In this document: positions 1 to 8,962 of the stretch, one piece after another
How positions within the stretch are numbered: the first letter of the stretch is position 1
Layout of the letters: each line of letters starts with the position of its first letter
Source: Bacteroidaceae bacterium
GTDB lineage: Bacteria; Bacteroidota; Bacteroidia; Bacteroidales; Bacteroidaceae
DNA: 64,000 bases
Assembly (NCBI GenBank): GCA_024698925.1
Contig: JAILQO010000057.1
Span: 25,768 to 89,767 of the forward strand
Direction: 5' to 3'
The notes under the pieces: model-generated
What the model was told of the DNA's origin: nothing
What the model saw: the letters and a program-made list of their open reading frames with translations, nothing else
Database searches by the model: none
Position numbers and translations under genes: made by a program

Positions 1-1
1 C

Positions 2-2587
2 ATGCTTGTCTATGGCCTTCGTATGCCGAATGGTCACGTTCGTGGCGACCTCACTGTGACGGTAGATAACGGACACGCCGTGAATCTCCATGTACGCATT
101 CTCTATCCCGCTACCAATAGCGTTATCGTGGACCACACGGTGAAAACAGCCGCAGGTAAGACCAGTAAGCAAACCATCGAGTTCCTGCCGGATACAGAGC
201 TGGAGCATGACGGATGGTACCGCATGGAAGTGACCAGTGACGATGCCAAGGACATCCTCACCATGCACCACCTGCTCTTCCAACGTACCTCCAGACAGAC
301 GGTTACCGATGCCAATTCGCTGATGACGCAGGCGGTACATCTATGGTGGAGTTCTACCGACCCAGGTGCCAATACCACCGAGGACCGCTACGACTGGGTC
401 TATATGGAAGCCCGTGTTCCAGAGGCATTTAAGCAATCCTGCACCTACCAGATGACCATCGGTTCCTCTGGCCTATATTCCGGCATCCAGACCAACCACC
501 TGTTGGCAGATGACTCCTGGACACATGCCGTAATCTTCTCGGCATGGGACAATGGTGACGTGGATGTGGATAAGAACCTGCCCGACTACTTGCGGTCTGG
601 CGCCCTGGACACAGGTGACGAAGCCTATGCCGTGCGCTTCGGCGGTGAGGGCACCGGTGCCAGCCTGCGCTATCCCGAGGGGCAGCGCTGGCAGACCGAC
701 CATTGGGTCCAGATGCTGCTCTACGAACGTCCGGACTACATGGAAACCGTTAGTACCGATGCAGAAGGGAAGACGACGGTGATGCCTTTCCGCAGCACGC
801 TGCTGTCCTATTGGTACAAGCAGGCAGAGGAAACCGAATGGCATTATTTTGGCACGCTCCGCATGGCCAATAACTACCGCATGGAAGGCAACAACTCAGG
901 CCTTTACAGTTTCCTCGAGAACTGGTCCGGTTTTGGCGGCGACCTCTACCGTCGTGTCTATTACCGCAACGGCTGTATGCGCTCTGCGGCAAGCGGCAAG
1001 TGGTTCAGTCTCAACAAGGTGGGCTTCGGAAGCACCGATAAGAATACACGTAATTCGCGCACCGACTATGGACACGGCGTGACCCGTTTATACGAGAACA
1101 GTTTCTATCTGGAGTCTGGCGGATATATCGCCAAGGACGACAGCGCCAATACCTATCCCTATGTGGCGCAGGGAAAGATGCCGTGGGTGGACACCATCAA
1201 TATCCAAGCGCTGCGCGACCGCGTGGATAAGGCTGTCCTGCGCAACAACAACAAAGACATCCTGTTCCGCATCGAAGGGACCAGCGTCGTTTCAGACCCC
1301 GCCACATGGCAACTCATTGGTTACAGCGACGAGGAGACACAAGGTGAAGGCGACTACGGACGTGCTGCACAGATCCTGGACGGCAGCACGACGACGTACT
1401 ACCGCAATCAGTACAATCCCACGTGGAAAGGTTTCCCGCACATGTTCTCCTTCGATGCTGGAGAACCCGTTACGGTGCGCAGTATCGGCCTTTACCAAAG
1501 TCAAGATGTCAATCACCGCGCCAAGGACATGCAACTCTATCTCTCGGATGACGGCAAGAGCTGGACCAATAAATGCAAGGTCACATTCCCAGAATCCGAT
1601 GCACCTTCCGTGGTGCTTCCTGAACCCGTCACCTCGCGCTATTTCCGCTTGCGCTTCACTTCGGGCTATGGCTGGAATGACGGACGTCTGGCCATCAACG
1701 AAGTCTATTTCAAGAACGAATACCGATTGGAGGACATGAAGGTTCTAGCCTCTGAACTTCTGGCGCAGGAAGACTGCTTCAGCGGCTATCGCCCAGAGGA
1801 CCTACAGACGCTGAAAGACGTCTATGAAGAAGGGCGTTGCACCGACCTGGAGGCCCTCAAATCCGCCATCGAAGCGTTGGGCGCGTCGGCATTGCCGCTG
1901 ACGTGGGGTAATGTGGACAAAATCAGCCATATCAGTTCCTTCTCTGCCTATCAGTTGCATAATGTAGGTGGACTTGGTAATCTCGTTGTGGATGAGGCCG
2001 GTAAACTTACTCTCTCCGGCGCTACCGTCGAGGGCGCCTTGGAGGCTTACTGCCAGCCTACGCGTGTCTCGCAACCCTTGAACAACTGGCTCGTTTTGCG
2101 TTCCGAGCGTTTCGGCGAATACTACATCTACAACCTCGGTGCCAAGAAGTACCTCAACCTGACTACCGACCGCGTCTATCAGCTCGCTGACGAGCCGCAG
2201 GCTTTTGCACTCACACTCCGCAACAGCGCTTTCATGCTCGGCACTCGTGCAGCCCATGTCACCCTCAATGCAGCAGATTCCGAGGCTCCCGTCGCACCGT
2301 CATCACGTATTGATGACAGTTGCCTCTTTGAGTTGCGCAACAACTACGGCCTCTCGCCGACAGATCAGGAAATCTGTCAGCAACTGGCAGCCTGTGAAGG
2401 AGCGGTGCATGTCGGCGTGGGAGACATCGTGCCCGACGAGAATACACTCTTTGGAAAGCAAGTCAGCGTCTATAACCTCCAAGGCATCGAGGTTTGCCGT
2501 GCACCCTATGAGCGCATCCCGCGCCTCAAGCCCGGCACCTATGTCCTCAAAAGTGGCAAGAAAGTAGTCAAGAGACTAGTTCAATAA
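2..2587 (+). CDS. DUF3472-type secreted protein with F5/8 type C (discoidin)-like domain and C-terminal sorting-like domain; 5' end cut by window edge
   Basis: 861-aa ORF open to the window start; WWSSTDPGANTTEDRYDWVYMEARVP region, discoidin-like segment, tail VYNLQGIEV...LKPGTYVLKSGKKVVKRLV. Confidence 0.8.
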   Translation: MLVYGLRMPNGHVRGDLTVTVDNGHAVNLHVRILYPATNSVIVDHTVKTAAGKTSKQTIEFLPDTELEHDGWYRMEVTSDDAKDILTMHHLLFQRTSRQTVTDANSLMTQAVHLWWSSTDPGANTTEDRYDWVYMEARVPEAFKQSCTYQMTIGSSGLYSGIQTNHLLADDSWTHAVIFSAWDNGDVDVDKNLPDYLRSGALDTGDEAYAVRFGGEGTGASLRYPEGQRWQTDHWVQMLLYERPDYMETVSTDAEGKTTVMPFRSTLLSYWYKQAEETEWHYFGTLRMANNYRMEGNNSGLYSFLENWSGFGGDLYRRVYYRNGCMRSAASGKWFSLNKVGFGSTDKNTRNSRTDYGHGVTRLYENSFYLESGGYIAKDDSANTYPYVAQGKMPWVDTINIQALRDRVDKAVLRNNNKDILFRIEGTSVVSDPATWQLIGYSDEETQGEGDYGRAAQILDGSTTTYYRNQYNPTWKGFPHMFSFDAGEPVTVRSIGLYQSQDVNHRAKDMQLYLSDDGKSWTNKCKVTFPESDAPSVVLPEPVTSRYFRLRFTSGYGWNDGRLAINEVYFKNEYRLEDMKVLASELLAQEDCFSGYRPEDLQTLKDVYEEGRCTDLEALKSAIEALGASALPLTWGNVDKISHISSFSAYQLHNVGGLGNLVVDEAGKLTLSGATVEGALEAYCQPTRVSQPLNNWLVLRSERFGEYYIYNLGAKKYLNLTTDRVYQLADEPQAFALTLRNSAFMLGTRAAHVTLNAADSEAPVAPSSRIDDSCLFELRNNYGLSPTDQEICQQLAACEGAVHVGVGDIVPDENTLFGKQVSVYNLQGIEVCRAPYERIPRLKPGTYVLKSGKKVVKRLVQ

Positions 2588-2608
2588 GGCCCACGAGCCA
2601 TCTCCCTC

Positions 2609-2650
2609 AAAAAAAAGCCCTGCAGCCATTGCTGTTTGGGCTTTTTTCTT
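2609..2650 (+). terminator. Rho-independent terminator
   Basis: AAAAAAGCCC...GGGCTTTTTTCTT hairpin just after the CDS stop. Confidence 0.75.
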
Positions 2651-2658
2651 TACCTTTG
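2651..2658 (+). promoter_or_regulatory. Bacteroidetes -7 element (TACCTTTG) upstream of ssrA
   Basis: Matches TAnnTTTG; ~26 bp upstream of mature tmRNA 5' end. Confidence 0.6.
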
Positions 2659-2683
2659 CGCCGCAAAAGCAACACGCTATTCC

Positions 2684-3081
2684 GGGGCTGACATGGATTT
2701 GACAGCAGGATGAGGTGTTACGTAAGCACGCAGAGAGTCGCTGATCGCTCTCTTAAATCAATGGTCTGTCAAAGATTATCTGGCGAAACTCGTTACGCTC
2801 TCGCTGCTTGATTGAAGTATAGTAGATCGGCCTATCGCGGCACAAGGTGCTGCGACGAGACATCACTCAGAGGCTAAAGCCCCAAAGCGCTCTGGCTCAG
2901 TGGTGCAGCTAAATTGGGGATAGTCGTATGTGGCCTCGCACAGACGGCGAAATTTTAGAGGATAAGGCACAGGTTGGTGGTCCAGGTCTTGCCCGTGTTC
3001 GAAAATTCAGTCTGGAATAAGCGTGTAGAAAGCGTAGGACGTCCCTGTTTGGACGAGGGTTCAATTCCCTCCAGCTCCACT
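2684..3081 (+). ncRNA. ssrA: Transfer-messenger RNA (tmRNA)
   Basis: 5' GGGGCTGACATGGATTTGACAGC pairs with 3' CAGCTCC; T-arm GGACGAGGGTTCAATTCCCTCC; tag reading frame 2782-2811 encodes GETRYALAA-stop. Confidence 0.95.
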
Positions 3082-3175
3082 ACGTTCCGCTATCGGGAAT
3101 TGACCCATTTGTGGTTATATTTGGCAGCATTCCATGCTGCTGGTCCCTCCAGCTCCAAAAGAAAACACATTTTCT

Positions 3176-3208
3176 ACGGCGGGAATTGACCCTCCTGCCG
3201 TTTTTTTT
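3176..3208 (+). terminator. Rho-independent terminator downstream of tmRNA
   Basis: ACGGCGGGA-ATTGACCC-TCCTGCCGT followed by T8. Confidence 0.75.
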
Positions 3209-3292
3209 AGGGTATTCCTACAATAAAAAGACGACTTTTGAGTTATATTTATATAACTTGGAAATTTCTGCGCGCAAGCGGACCCTCACAAT

Positions 3293-3928
3293 ATGATTCA
3301 ACAGACTACTCTCGATATTGAAATTACAGATGGTATGAGCAGGGCAGAGCGCGGTGTTAAACGTTGTTTTGACGTCGTCTTTGCCCTGCTTGGCCTCATA
3401 CTGTTATCCCCGTTGTTCCTCATAATCTTCGTGCTACTGAAGGTGAAGTCCAGCGAGCCGGTATTTTTCAGCCAGGAACGCATTGGTTACGGCGCTCGTC
3501 CATTTAGGATCCTGAAGTTCCGCACGATGGTATCTGACATAGAAGAGGGTGGGGTGCCCATGCTGGCACAACGCGATGATCCGCGTCTGTTGCCGCTGGG
3601 ACGTTTCCTGCGTGAATACCACCTGGACGAACTGCCGCAGCTATGGAATATCCTGTGTGGTGAGATGAGCTTCGTTGGACCTCGTCCAGAACGACAGTAT
3701 TTCATCGACCAGATTCTACGTGAAAACAGCGACTACCGCTATATCTTCCGTATGCGCCCAGGCGCTACATCCATGGCAACCCTCTACAACGGTTATACAG
3801 ACACGTTGGATAAGATGCTCATTCGATTACAGATGGACCTCGACTACTACCAAAAACGCTCGCTGGCCGTGGACGCCAGAATCCTTGGCATCACAGCGAA
3901 ATATATCATCTTCAGTAAGAAATTCTAA
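3293..3928 (+). CDS. Initiating bacterial sugar transferase (undecaprenyl-phosphate hexose-1-P transferase, WcaJ/PglC-like)
   Basis: KRCFDVVFALLGLILLSPLFLII TM segment; KFRTM, GRFLREYHLDELPQLWNILCGEMSFVGPRPE motifs. Confidence 0.93.
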   Translation: MIQQTTLDIEITDGMSRAERGVKRCFDVVFALLGLILLSPLFLIIFVLLKVKSSEPVFFSQERIGYGARPFRILKFRTMVSDIEEGGVPMLAQRDDPRLLPLGRFLREYHLDELPQLWNILCGEMSFVGPRPERQYFIDQILRENSDYRYIFRMRPGATSMATLYNGYTDTLDKMLIRLQMDLDYYQKRSLAVDARILGITAKYIIFSKKF

Positions 3929-3945
3929 GAAACAATCAATAAGCG

Positions 3946-6528
3946 ATGAAAAAGAAAATACTCCTCCTGATGTTGGCATCCATTGCCTGGTACATGCCTG
4001 CCGCAGCGCAGTCTATGTCGGACAACCAGCTCATCCAGTATGTGCAGTCTGAGATGGAAAAAGGTACGGCCCAGCAGACCATCGTCAAGAACCTAATCAA
4101 GCGTGGTGTCACGACACAGCAACTGCAGCGTGTGCGTCGTAAGATGGAAGCTGAACAGCAACAGCTCGGTGCTTCTGACCTCATGGGTAAGACCGATGAC
4201 ACACGACTCCGTGGTACACAGAATAAACAGAACCAAACCCTCACGCAGGCTGAGAAGGATAAGCAGCAGCAACAACGCGACCGCCTGTCAATGGGCGGCG
4301 TACGCCAAGGTCTTACTCCTGCAGAGGAACGACGTCTCTCCCAGAAGGATCGTGAAGTTCTGATGACGAGTGAAGGTAAGTTCCTCGGCTTCGAGGAAGA
4401 GGTGGAGTATGATGACGAGCTCTGGACGATTCCACGTGAGGAGCAGGTCTTTGGCCGTAACCTCTTCAACCAGAAGGACCTCTCTTTTGAGCCGAGTCAG
4501 AATATAGCCACGCCACCAAACTACCGCTTAGGTCCCGGCGACAACGTCATCATCGATGTTTGGGGCGCCTCACAGCAAACCTTCCGCTGCGAGGTGTCGC
4601 CCGATGGTACCGTGACCATTGAGGGCGTAGGTCCTATCGTCATTGGCGGACTCTCTGTAACAGAGGCTACAAAACGGGTGAAGGCCCAGCTGGGACGATA
4701 CTATGCCGACTGTCAGGTGAGTCTGAGTCTAGGCGAGACACGCAGCATCATCGTGCAGGTAATGGGTGAGGTACTGCGCCCCGGCACCTATACGATGAGC
4801 AGCCTCTCCTCTGCTTTCAACGCCTTGTATGCGGCAGGCGGTATCAGCGATGTAGGTACGTTGCGTGACATCAAGGTCTATCGTGGCGGTAAGTGCGTTG
4901 GCACCGTCGATGTCTATGAATATCTGGAGAATGGTAATGCCGGTGGTGACATCCACCTGCAGGATAACGACGTCATCATCGTTGGACCCTACGACTGCCT
5001 TGTCGCGGTGCGCGGTAAGGTGAAACGTCCCATGTTCTATGAGATGAAGAGCACAGAGAGTGTGAAGCGTGTGCTGCAGTTTGCCGGTGGCTTTGCGGGC
5101 GATGCCTTCACGAAGAATGTACGTCTGGTGCGTAAGGCTGGTGATGAGTATAGCGTCCATACCATCGATGAATTTGAGATGGGTAGCTTCATGCTGGCTG
5201 ACGGTGACAGCCTTTATGTGGATAGCGTGATTCCACGTTTCCGCAATATGGTAGAAGTGCGTGGTGCCGTAAAACATCCGGGCATGTACCAGATGGACGG
5301 TCGCATTCAAAGCGTGCGTGACTTGCTCCTCATCTCCGAAGGCCTGCGTGAAGATGCTTTCACGGAGCGTGCTGTCATGCATCGCGAGAAGGATGACTTG
5401 ACACTGGAGATGGTGTCCATTGATGTTCAGGGTATTCTGGCCGGTACGACGCCTGACATCGCCCTACGCAAGAACGATGTTCTCTTTATCCCCAGCAAAA
5501 CCGATATGCGTGGTGAAGAGACACTTTATATCAACGGTGAGGTCAACTACCCAGGTAACTATAAATTCGCGGAGAATACTACTGTTCAGGACCTGATTCT
5601 GCAGGCTGGCGGTTTGACGCGCTCCGCTTCTACGGCGAAGGTTGACGTATTCCGCAGGAATTTCGACCCTGGAGCACAGGCAAGTGGCAAGAATCTGGCC
5701 AGCATGTATTCCTTCAACCTCGCCAATGGCTTCCTTATCGAGGATACGATCTTCGCGCTACAGCCCTATGATGAGGTGCAGGTGCGTAAGAGCCCGGCAT
5801 ACAACGAACAGCAAAATGTCAGCGTCTCCGGTTGTGTGAACTTCCCTGGTGAATATGCGATGACGAATAAGGAATTCCGCCTGAGTAACCTCGTAAGCAT
5901 GGCTGGCGGACTCTCGGAACTGGCTTATGCTAAGGGCGCCCGACTCATCCGTGAGATGACAGAGGAGGAACGCGAGCAACGTGAGAAATCGCTGCAAACC
6001 TCGCAGATATCGCTCTTGGAGCAAGGTCTGGACAGCGACAAGGAATTCAACCGTGTGCTGGCAGACTCTCTTCTGGACCTAAAGATGAATAGTGGATTTG
6101 AATATCCCGTGGCAGTGAATCTGGAGGATGCTATGGCAAATCCGGGAAGTAACAGCGACGTTGTCTTGCGCGCCAATGACCGCCTCGTTGTTCCACAGTT
6201 CTCGAATACTGTGCAGGTTTCTGGTGAGGTCATGTACCCCATCTCCATCACTTACCGTAAGGGCAAGGGCCTGAAATACTATATCAACCGTGCCGGCGGC
6301 TACAGTAAGAAGGCCAGTAAGGGACAGACCTATGCCATCTACATGAATGGTTCGGTGGATAAACTGGGACGCATCGCTTCAGGTGCTTCCATTGAGCCAG
6401 GTACGCAGATAGTGGTACCTACTAAACCTAAGAAAAATGGTATGTCAGCCGCTGAGATTTCTGTGCTCGGTACAGCCACAGCCAGCTTGACCACCATGAT
6501 TATTGCCATCATCAACCTGTTGAAGTGA
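3946..6528 (+). CDS. Polysaccharide export outer-membrane protein with poly-sugar and multiple SLBB domains (Wza-like)
   Basis: YRLGPGDNVIIDVWG, GEVLRPGTYTMSS, and several SLBB-like repeats ending in AGG. Confidence 0.92.
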   Translation: MKKKILLLMLASIAWYMPAAAQSMSDNQLIQYVQSEMEKGTAQQTIVKNLIKRGVTTQQLQRVRRKMEAEQQQLGASDLMGKTDDTRLRGTQNKQNQTLTQAEKDKQQQQRDRLSMGGVRQGLTPAEERRLSQKDREVLMTSEGKFLGFEEEVEYDDELWTIPREEQVFGRNLFNQKDLSFEPSQNIATPPNYRLGPGDNVIIDVWGASQQTFRCEVSPDGTVTIEGVGPIVIGGLSVTEATKRVKAQLGRYYADCQVSLSLGETRSIIVQVMGEVLRPGTYTMSSLSSAFNALYAAGGISDVGTLRDIKVYRGGKCVGTVDVYEYLENGNAGGDIHLQDNDVIIVGPYDCLVAVRGKVKRPMFYEMKSTESVKRVLQFAGGFAGDAFTKNVRLVRKAGDEYSVHTIDEFEMGSFMLADGDSLYVDSVIPRFRNMVEVRGAVKHPGMYQMDGRIQSVRDLLLISEGLREDAFTERAVMHREKDDLTLEMVSIDVQGILAGTTPDIALRKNDVLFIPSKTDMRGEETLYINGEVNYPGNYKFAENTTVQDLILQAGGLTRSASTAKVDVFRRNFDPGAQASGKNLASMYSFNLANGFLIEDTIFALQPYDEVQVRKSPAYNEQQNVSVSGCVNFPGEYAMTNKEFRLSNLVSMAGGLSELAYAKGARLIREMTEEEREQREKSLQTSQISLLEQGLDSDKEFNRVLADSLLDLKMNSGFEYPVAVNLEDAMANPGSNSDVVLRANDRLVVPQFSNTVQVSGEVMYPISITYRKGKGLKYYINRAGGYSKKASKGQTYAIYMNGSVDKLGRIASGASIEPGTQIVVPTKPKKNGMSAAEISVLGTATASLTTMIIAIINLLK

Positions 6529-6530
6529 TT

Positions 6531-7595
6531 ATGGAAAAAGAGAAATCCTATAAAGTTATAGATCTCCGAGAGATTGCAAAACAACTATGGGCTCGCAAAG
6601 GCCTGTTCGTCAAGGTCTGGATAGTGACGCTCATCACCTCTGTGGCGTGGATATTCCCACAGCCTCGTACTTATGACACTAGCCTGACGTTGGCGCCGGA
6701 AACGAGTAACGAAATATCTGGTGGCTCGTTGGGAAGCCTTGCATCCTCTTTTGGCATCAATATTGGCAATATGACCAATAACGATGCTATCTATCCGCTC
6801 CTGTACCCAGATGTGGTCAGCTCCAATGATTTTATTGTCGGCTTGTTTGATGTTCCGGTGAAAACCATCGACGGAGAGGTGGAGACCGACTACCTAACCT
6901 ATTTGGTGAAACACCAGAAATCTTCGTTCTGGTCATATCCTAAGAAATGGGTGAACAGTGCATTGGAGACGCTGAAGTCTGAAGACGACCGCCGTCCTAT
7001 CGGTGGCGCATCGGGTAAGGTAGATCCTTATCGTCTGTCACGCAAAGAGGAGGCCTTAGTGAAGTCGCTACGTCATATGATTCATTGCAGCGTGGATAAA
7101 AAGACCGATGTCATTACCATTAGTGTCACGGATCAGGATCCGTTGGTCTGCGCAACTATTTGCGATAGTGTTCGTGCCCGCCTGCAAAACTTTATCATCA
7201 GCTACCGTACCAGTAAGGCCCGCAATGACGTAGAATACTACACGCGCATGGCCGCAGAAACCTATAAGGAATACCAGAGCGCGCTGGATGCCTACAGTCA
7301 TTTCTGCGATACCCATCGCGATGTCATCCTGCAGACCATGCAGTCGCGGCGCGATGAGCTGGAGAATGAGATGTCGATGAAATTCCAAACCTATACGGTG
7401 ATCAATACGCAGCTGGATGCTGCCAAGGCTAAAGTGCAAGAGCGTACTCCCGCTTTCACCATCCTTCAGAACGCTTCTGTCCCGTCGAAGCCTTCCAAAC
7501 CCAAGCGTGTGATGTTTGTTTTTATCATGCTTTTCCTGGCTTCTATCGGCACCGCGTTGTTTGTTGCTAGAAAGGAATTACATTTCAGCTTCTAA
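6531..7595 (+). CDS. Wzz-type chain-length determinant, no kinase domain
   Basis: N-term VWIVTLITSVAWIFPQPRTYDTSLTLAPE; C-term PSKPSKPKRVMFVFIMLFLASIGTALFVA; ATG at 6531 preferred over GTG at 6525. Confidence 0.88.
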   Translation: MEKEKSYKVIDLREIAKQLWARKGLFVKVWIVTLITSVAWIFPQPRTYDTSLTLAPETSNEISGGSLGSLASSFGINIGNMTNNDAIYPLLYPDVVSSNDFIVGLFDVPVKTIDGEVETDYLTYLVKHQKSSFWSYPKKWVNSALETLKSEDDRRPIGGASGKVDPYRLSRKEEALVKSLRHMIHCSVDKKTDVITISVTDQDPLVCATICDSVRARLQNFIISYRTSKARNDVEYYTRMAAETYKEYQSALDAYSHFCDTHRDVILQTMQSRRDELENEMSMKFQTYTVINTQLDAAKAKVQERTPAFTILQNASVPSKPSKPKRVMFVFIMLFLASIGTALFVARKELHFSF

Positions 7596-7609
7596 TCCTA
7601 TCTCTCATC

Positions 7610-8956
7610 GTGGCATTGCTCACACGCCTAACCCGCTTTTTGAATCTGTCCAGTACCAAAGAAGCCATCGTGCAAAACCTCTTCTGGGCAGTCTTGGGCA
7701 AGATTGTCAGCTTGCTCAGCGGTTTGTTGGTGGGTATAATTGTCGCCCGATATTTGGGGCCGGAACAATATGGACTGATGGATTATGTCATCAGTTATGT
7801 TTTCCTGTTCCAGTCTTTTGCCATCTTTGGGCTTGATGGCATTGAGATTCGAGAAGAGGCGCGTGGGCATGAACCCTTCCCCGTCATTATCGGTACGGCC
7901 TTCACACTCAAGGTGGTGCTGGCCATGATCTTTATGGCGGCTGTCATCATCACCTCTTGGTTCATGGAGGCCGACGGTTACACAACGCTTTTGGTAGCGG
8001 TTTATTCGCTGTCCATAGTCTTTAATACATTAGGCGTCATCCGCAATTATTTCACAGCTATCGTGCAGAATGAGTACGTGGTTAAGGCTGAGATTGCACG
8101 TACACTCATCGGAATCGTTATTAAAGTTGCCCTTTTGCTATGCCATGCATCGTTGACCATCTTCATGGTGGCTTATATGTTCGACTTTGTGCTTGTTGCC
8201 AGCGGTTATGTCATGGCCTATCGTTCCAAGGTCGGGCGAATAAGGGATTGGCGTTTTGATGCCGATGTGGCTCGCTACTTATTACGAGAGTCCTTTCCCT
8301 TGTTGCTCACCAATGTTGCCGTCATCGTTTATCAGCGTATTGACCATGTCATGATTGGTCAGATGATCGATAAGGTAGCCGTTGGCTATTATTCTGTAGC
8401 GTCACGTTTCGTGGAGGTCCTGATTTATATCCCCATGATGTTGGCGCAGACCATTACTCCGGTCCTTGTGAGTGCACGTGAACGGAGTGAGCAGGAATAC
8501 ATCCATAAAGGTCAGCAATTCATGAATCTCTCCTTGTGGAGTTCATTCTTGGTCGCTGGGCTAACCTCGCTATTATCTTATTGGGTGGTGCGTTACACCT
8601 TCGGTACCGAATATTTGCCGGCAGTCGCAGTACTGCAGGTACTGTCGTTCAAGGCTGCTAGTGTAGCATTGTCCAATACGGCGGGAGCCATGCTGGTCAC
8701 AGAGGGCTTGCAGCGTTGGGCCATCTTGCGTGATGGACTCGGTTGCATCGTATGCGTAGTTTTGAACTATCTTCTCCTTCCTCGTTACGGTATTATGGCA
8801 GCGGCTTTTGTGGCTATCGCGAGCAACGTGGCAGCTGGCTATCTTGCTGATGCGCTCATTCCTGCTTACCGCCACCTTTTCGTCCGTCAGACGAAAGCCC
8901 TGCTCTTAGGGTGGCGTGATATGGCACATGTCTTAGATCTCTTTAAACGGAACTGA
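7610..8956 (+). CDS. Oligosaccharide flippase (Wzx / polysaccharide biosynthesis family)
   Basis: GTG start; ~12 hydrophobic segments; ARYLGPEQYGLMDYVISYVFLF. Confidence 0.9.
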   Translation: MALLTRLTRFLNLSSTKEAIVQNLFWAVLGKIVSLLSGLLVGIIVARYLGPEQYGLMDYVISYVFLFQSFAIFGLDGIEIREEARGHEPFPVIIGTAFTLKVVLAMIFMAAVIITSWFMEADGYTTLLVAVYSLSIVFNTLGVIRNYFTAIVQNEYVVKAEIARTLIGIVIKVALLLCHASLTIFMVAYMFDFVLVASGYVMAYRSKVGRIRDWRFDADVARYLLRESFPLLLTNVAVIVYQRIDHVMIGQMIDKVAVGYYSVASRFVEVLIYIPMMLAQTITPVLVSARERSEQEYIHKGQQFMNLSLWSSFLVAGLTSLLSYWVVRYTFGTEYLPAVAVLQVLSFKAASVALSNTAGAMLVTEGLQRWAILRDGLGCIVCVVLNYLLLPRYGIMAAAFVAIASNVAAGYLADALIPAYRHLFVRQTKALLLGWRDMAHVLDLFKRN

Positions 8957-8962
8957 CGAAGT

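Noticed and set aside
2974-3189. 71-aa ORF in the tmRNA region
   Set aside because: Lies across tmRNA 3' domain and its tail; RNA gene explains the sequence.
3209-3292. Invertible capsule promoter as in Bacteroides fragilis
   Set aside because: Only one local dyad is present; no pair of distant inverted repeats flanking the promoter and no tyrosine/serine invertase gene.
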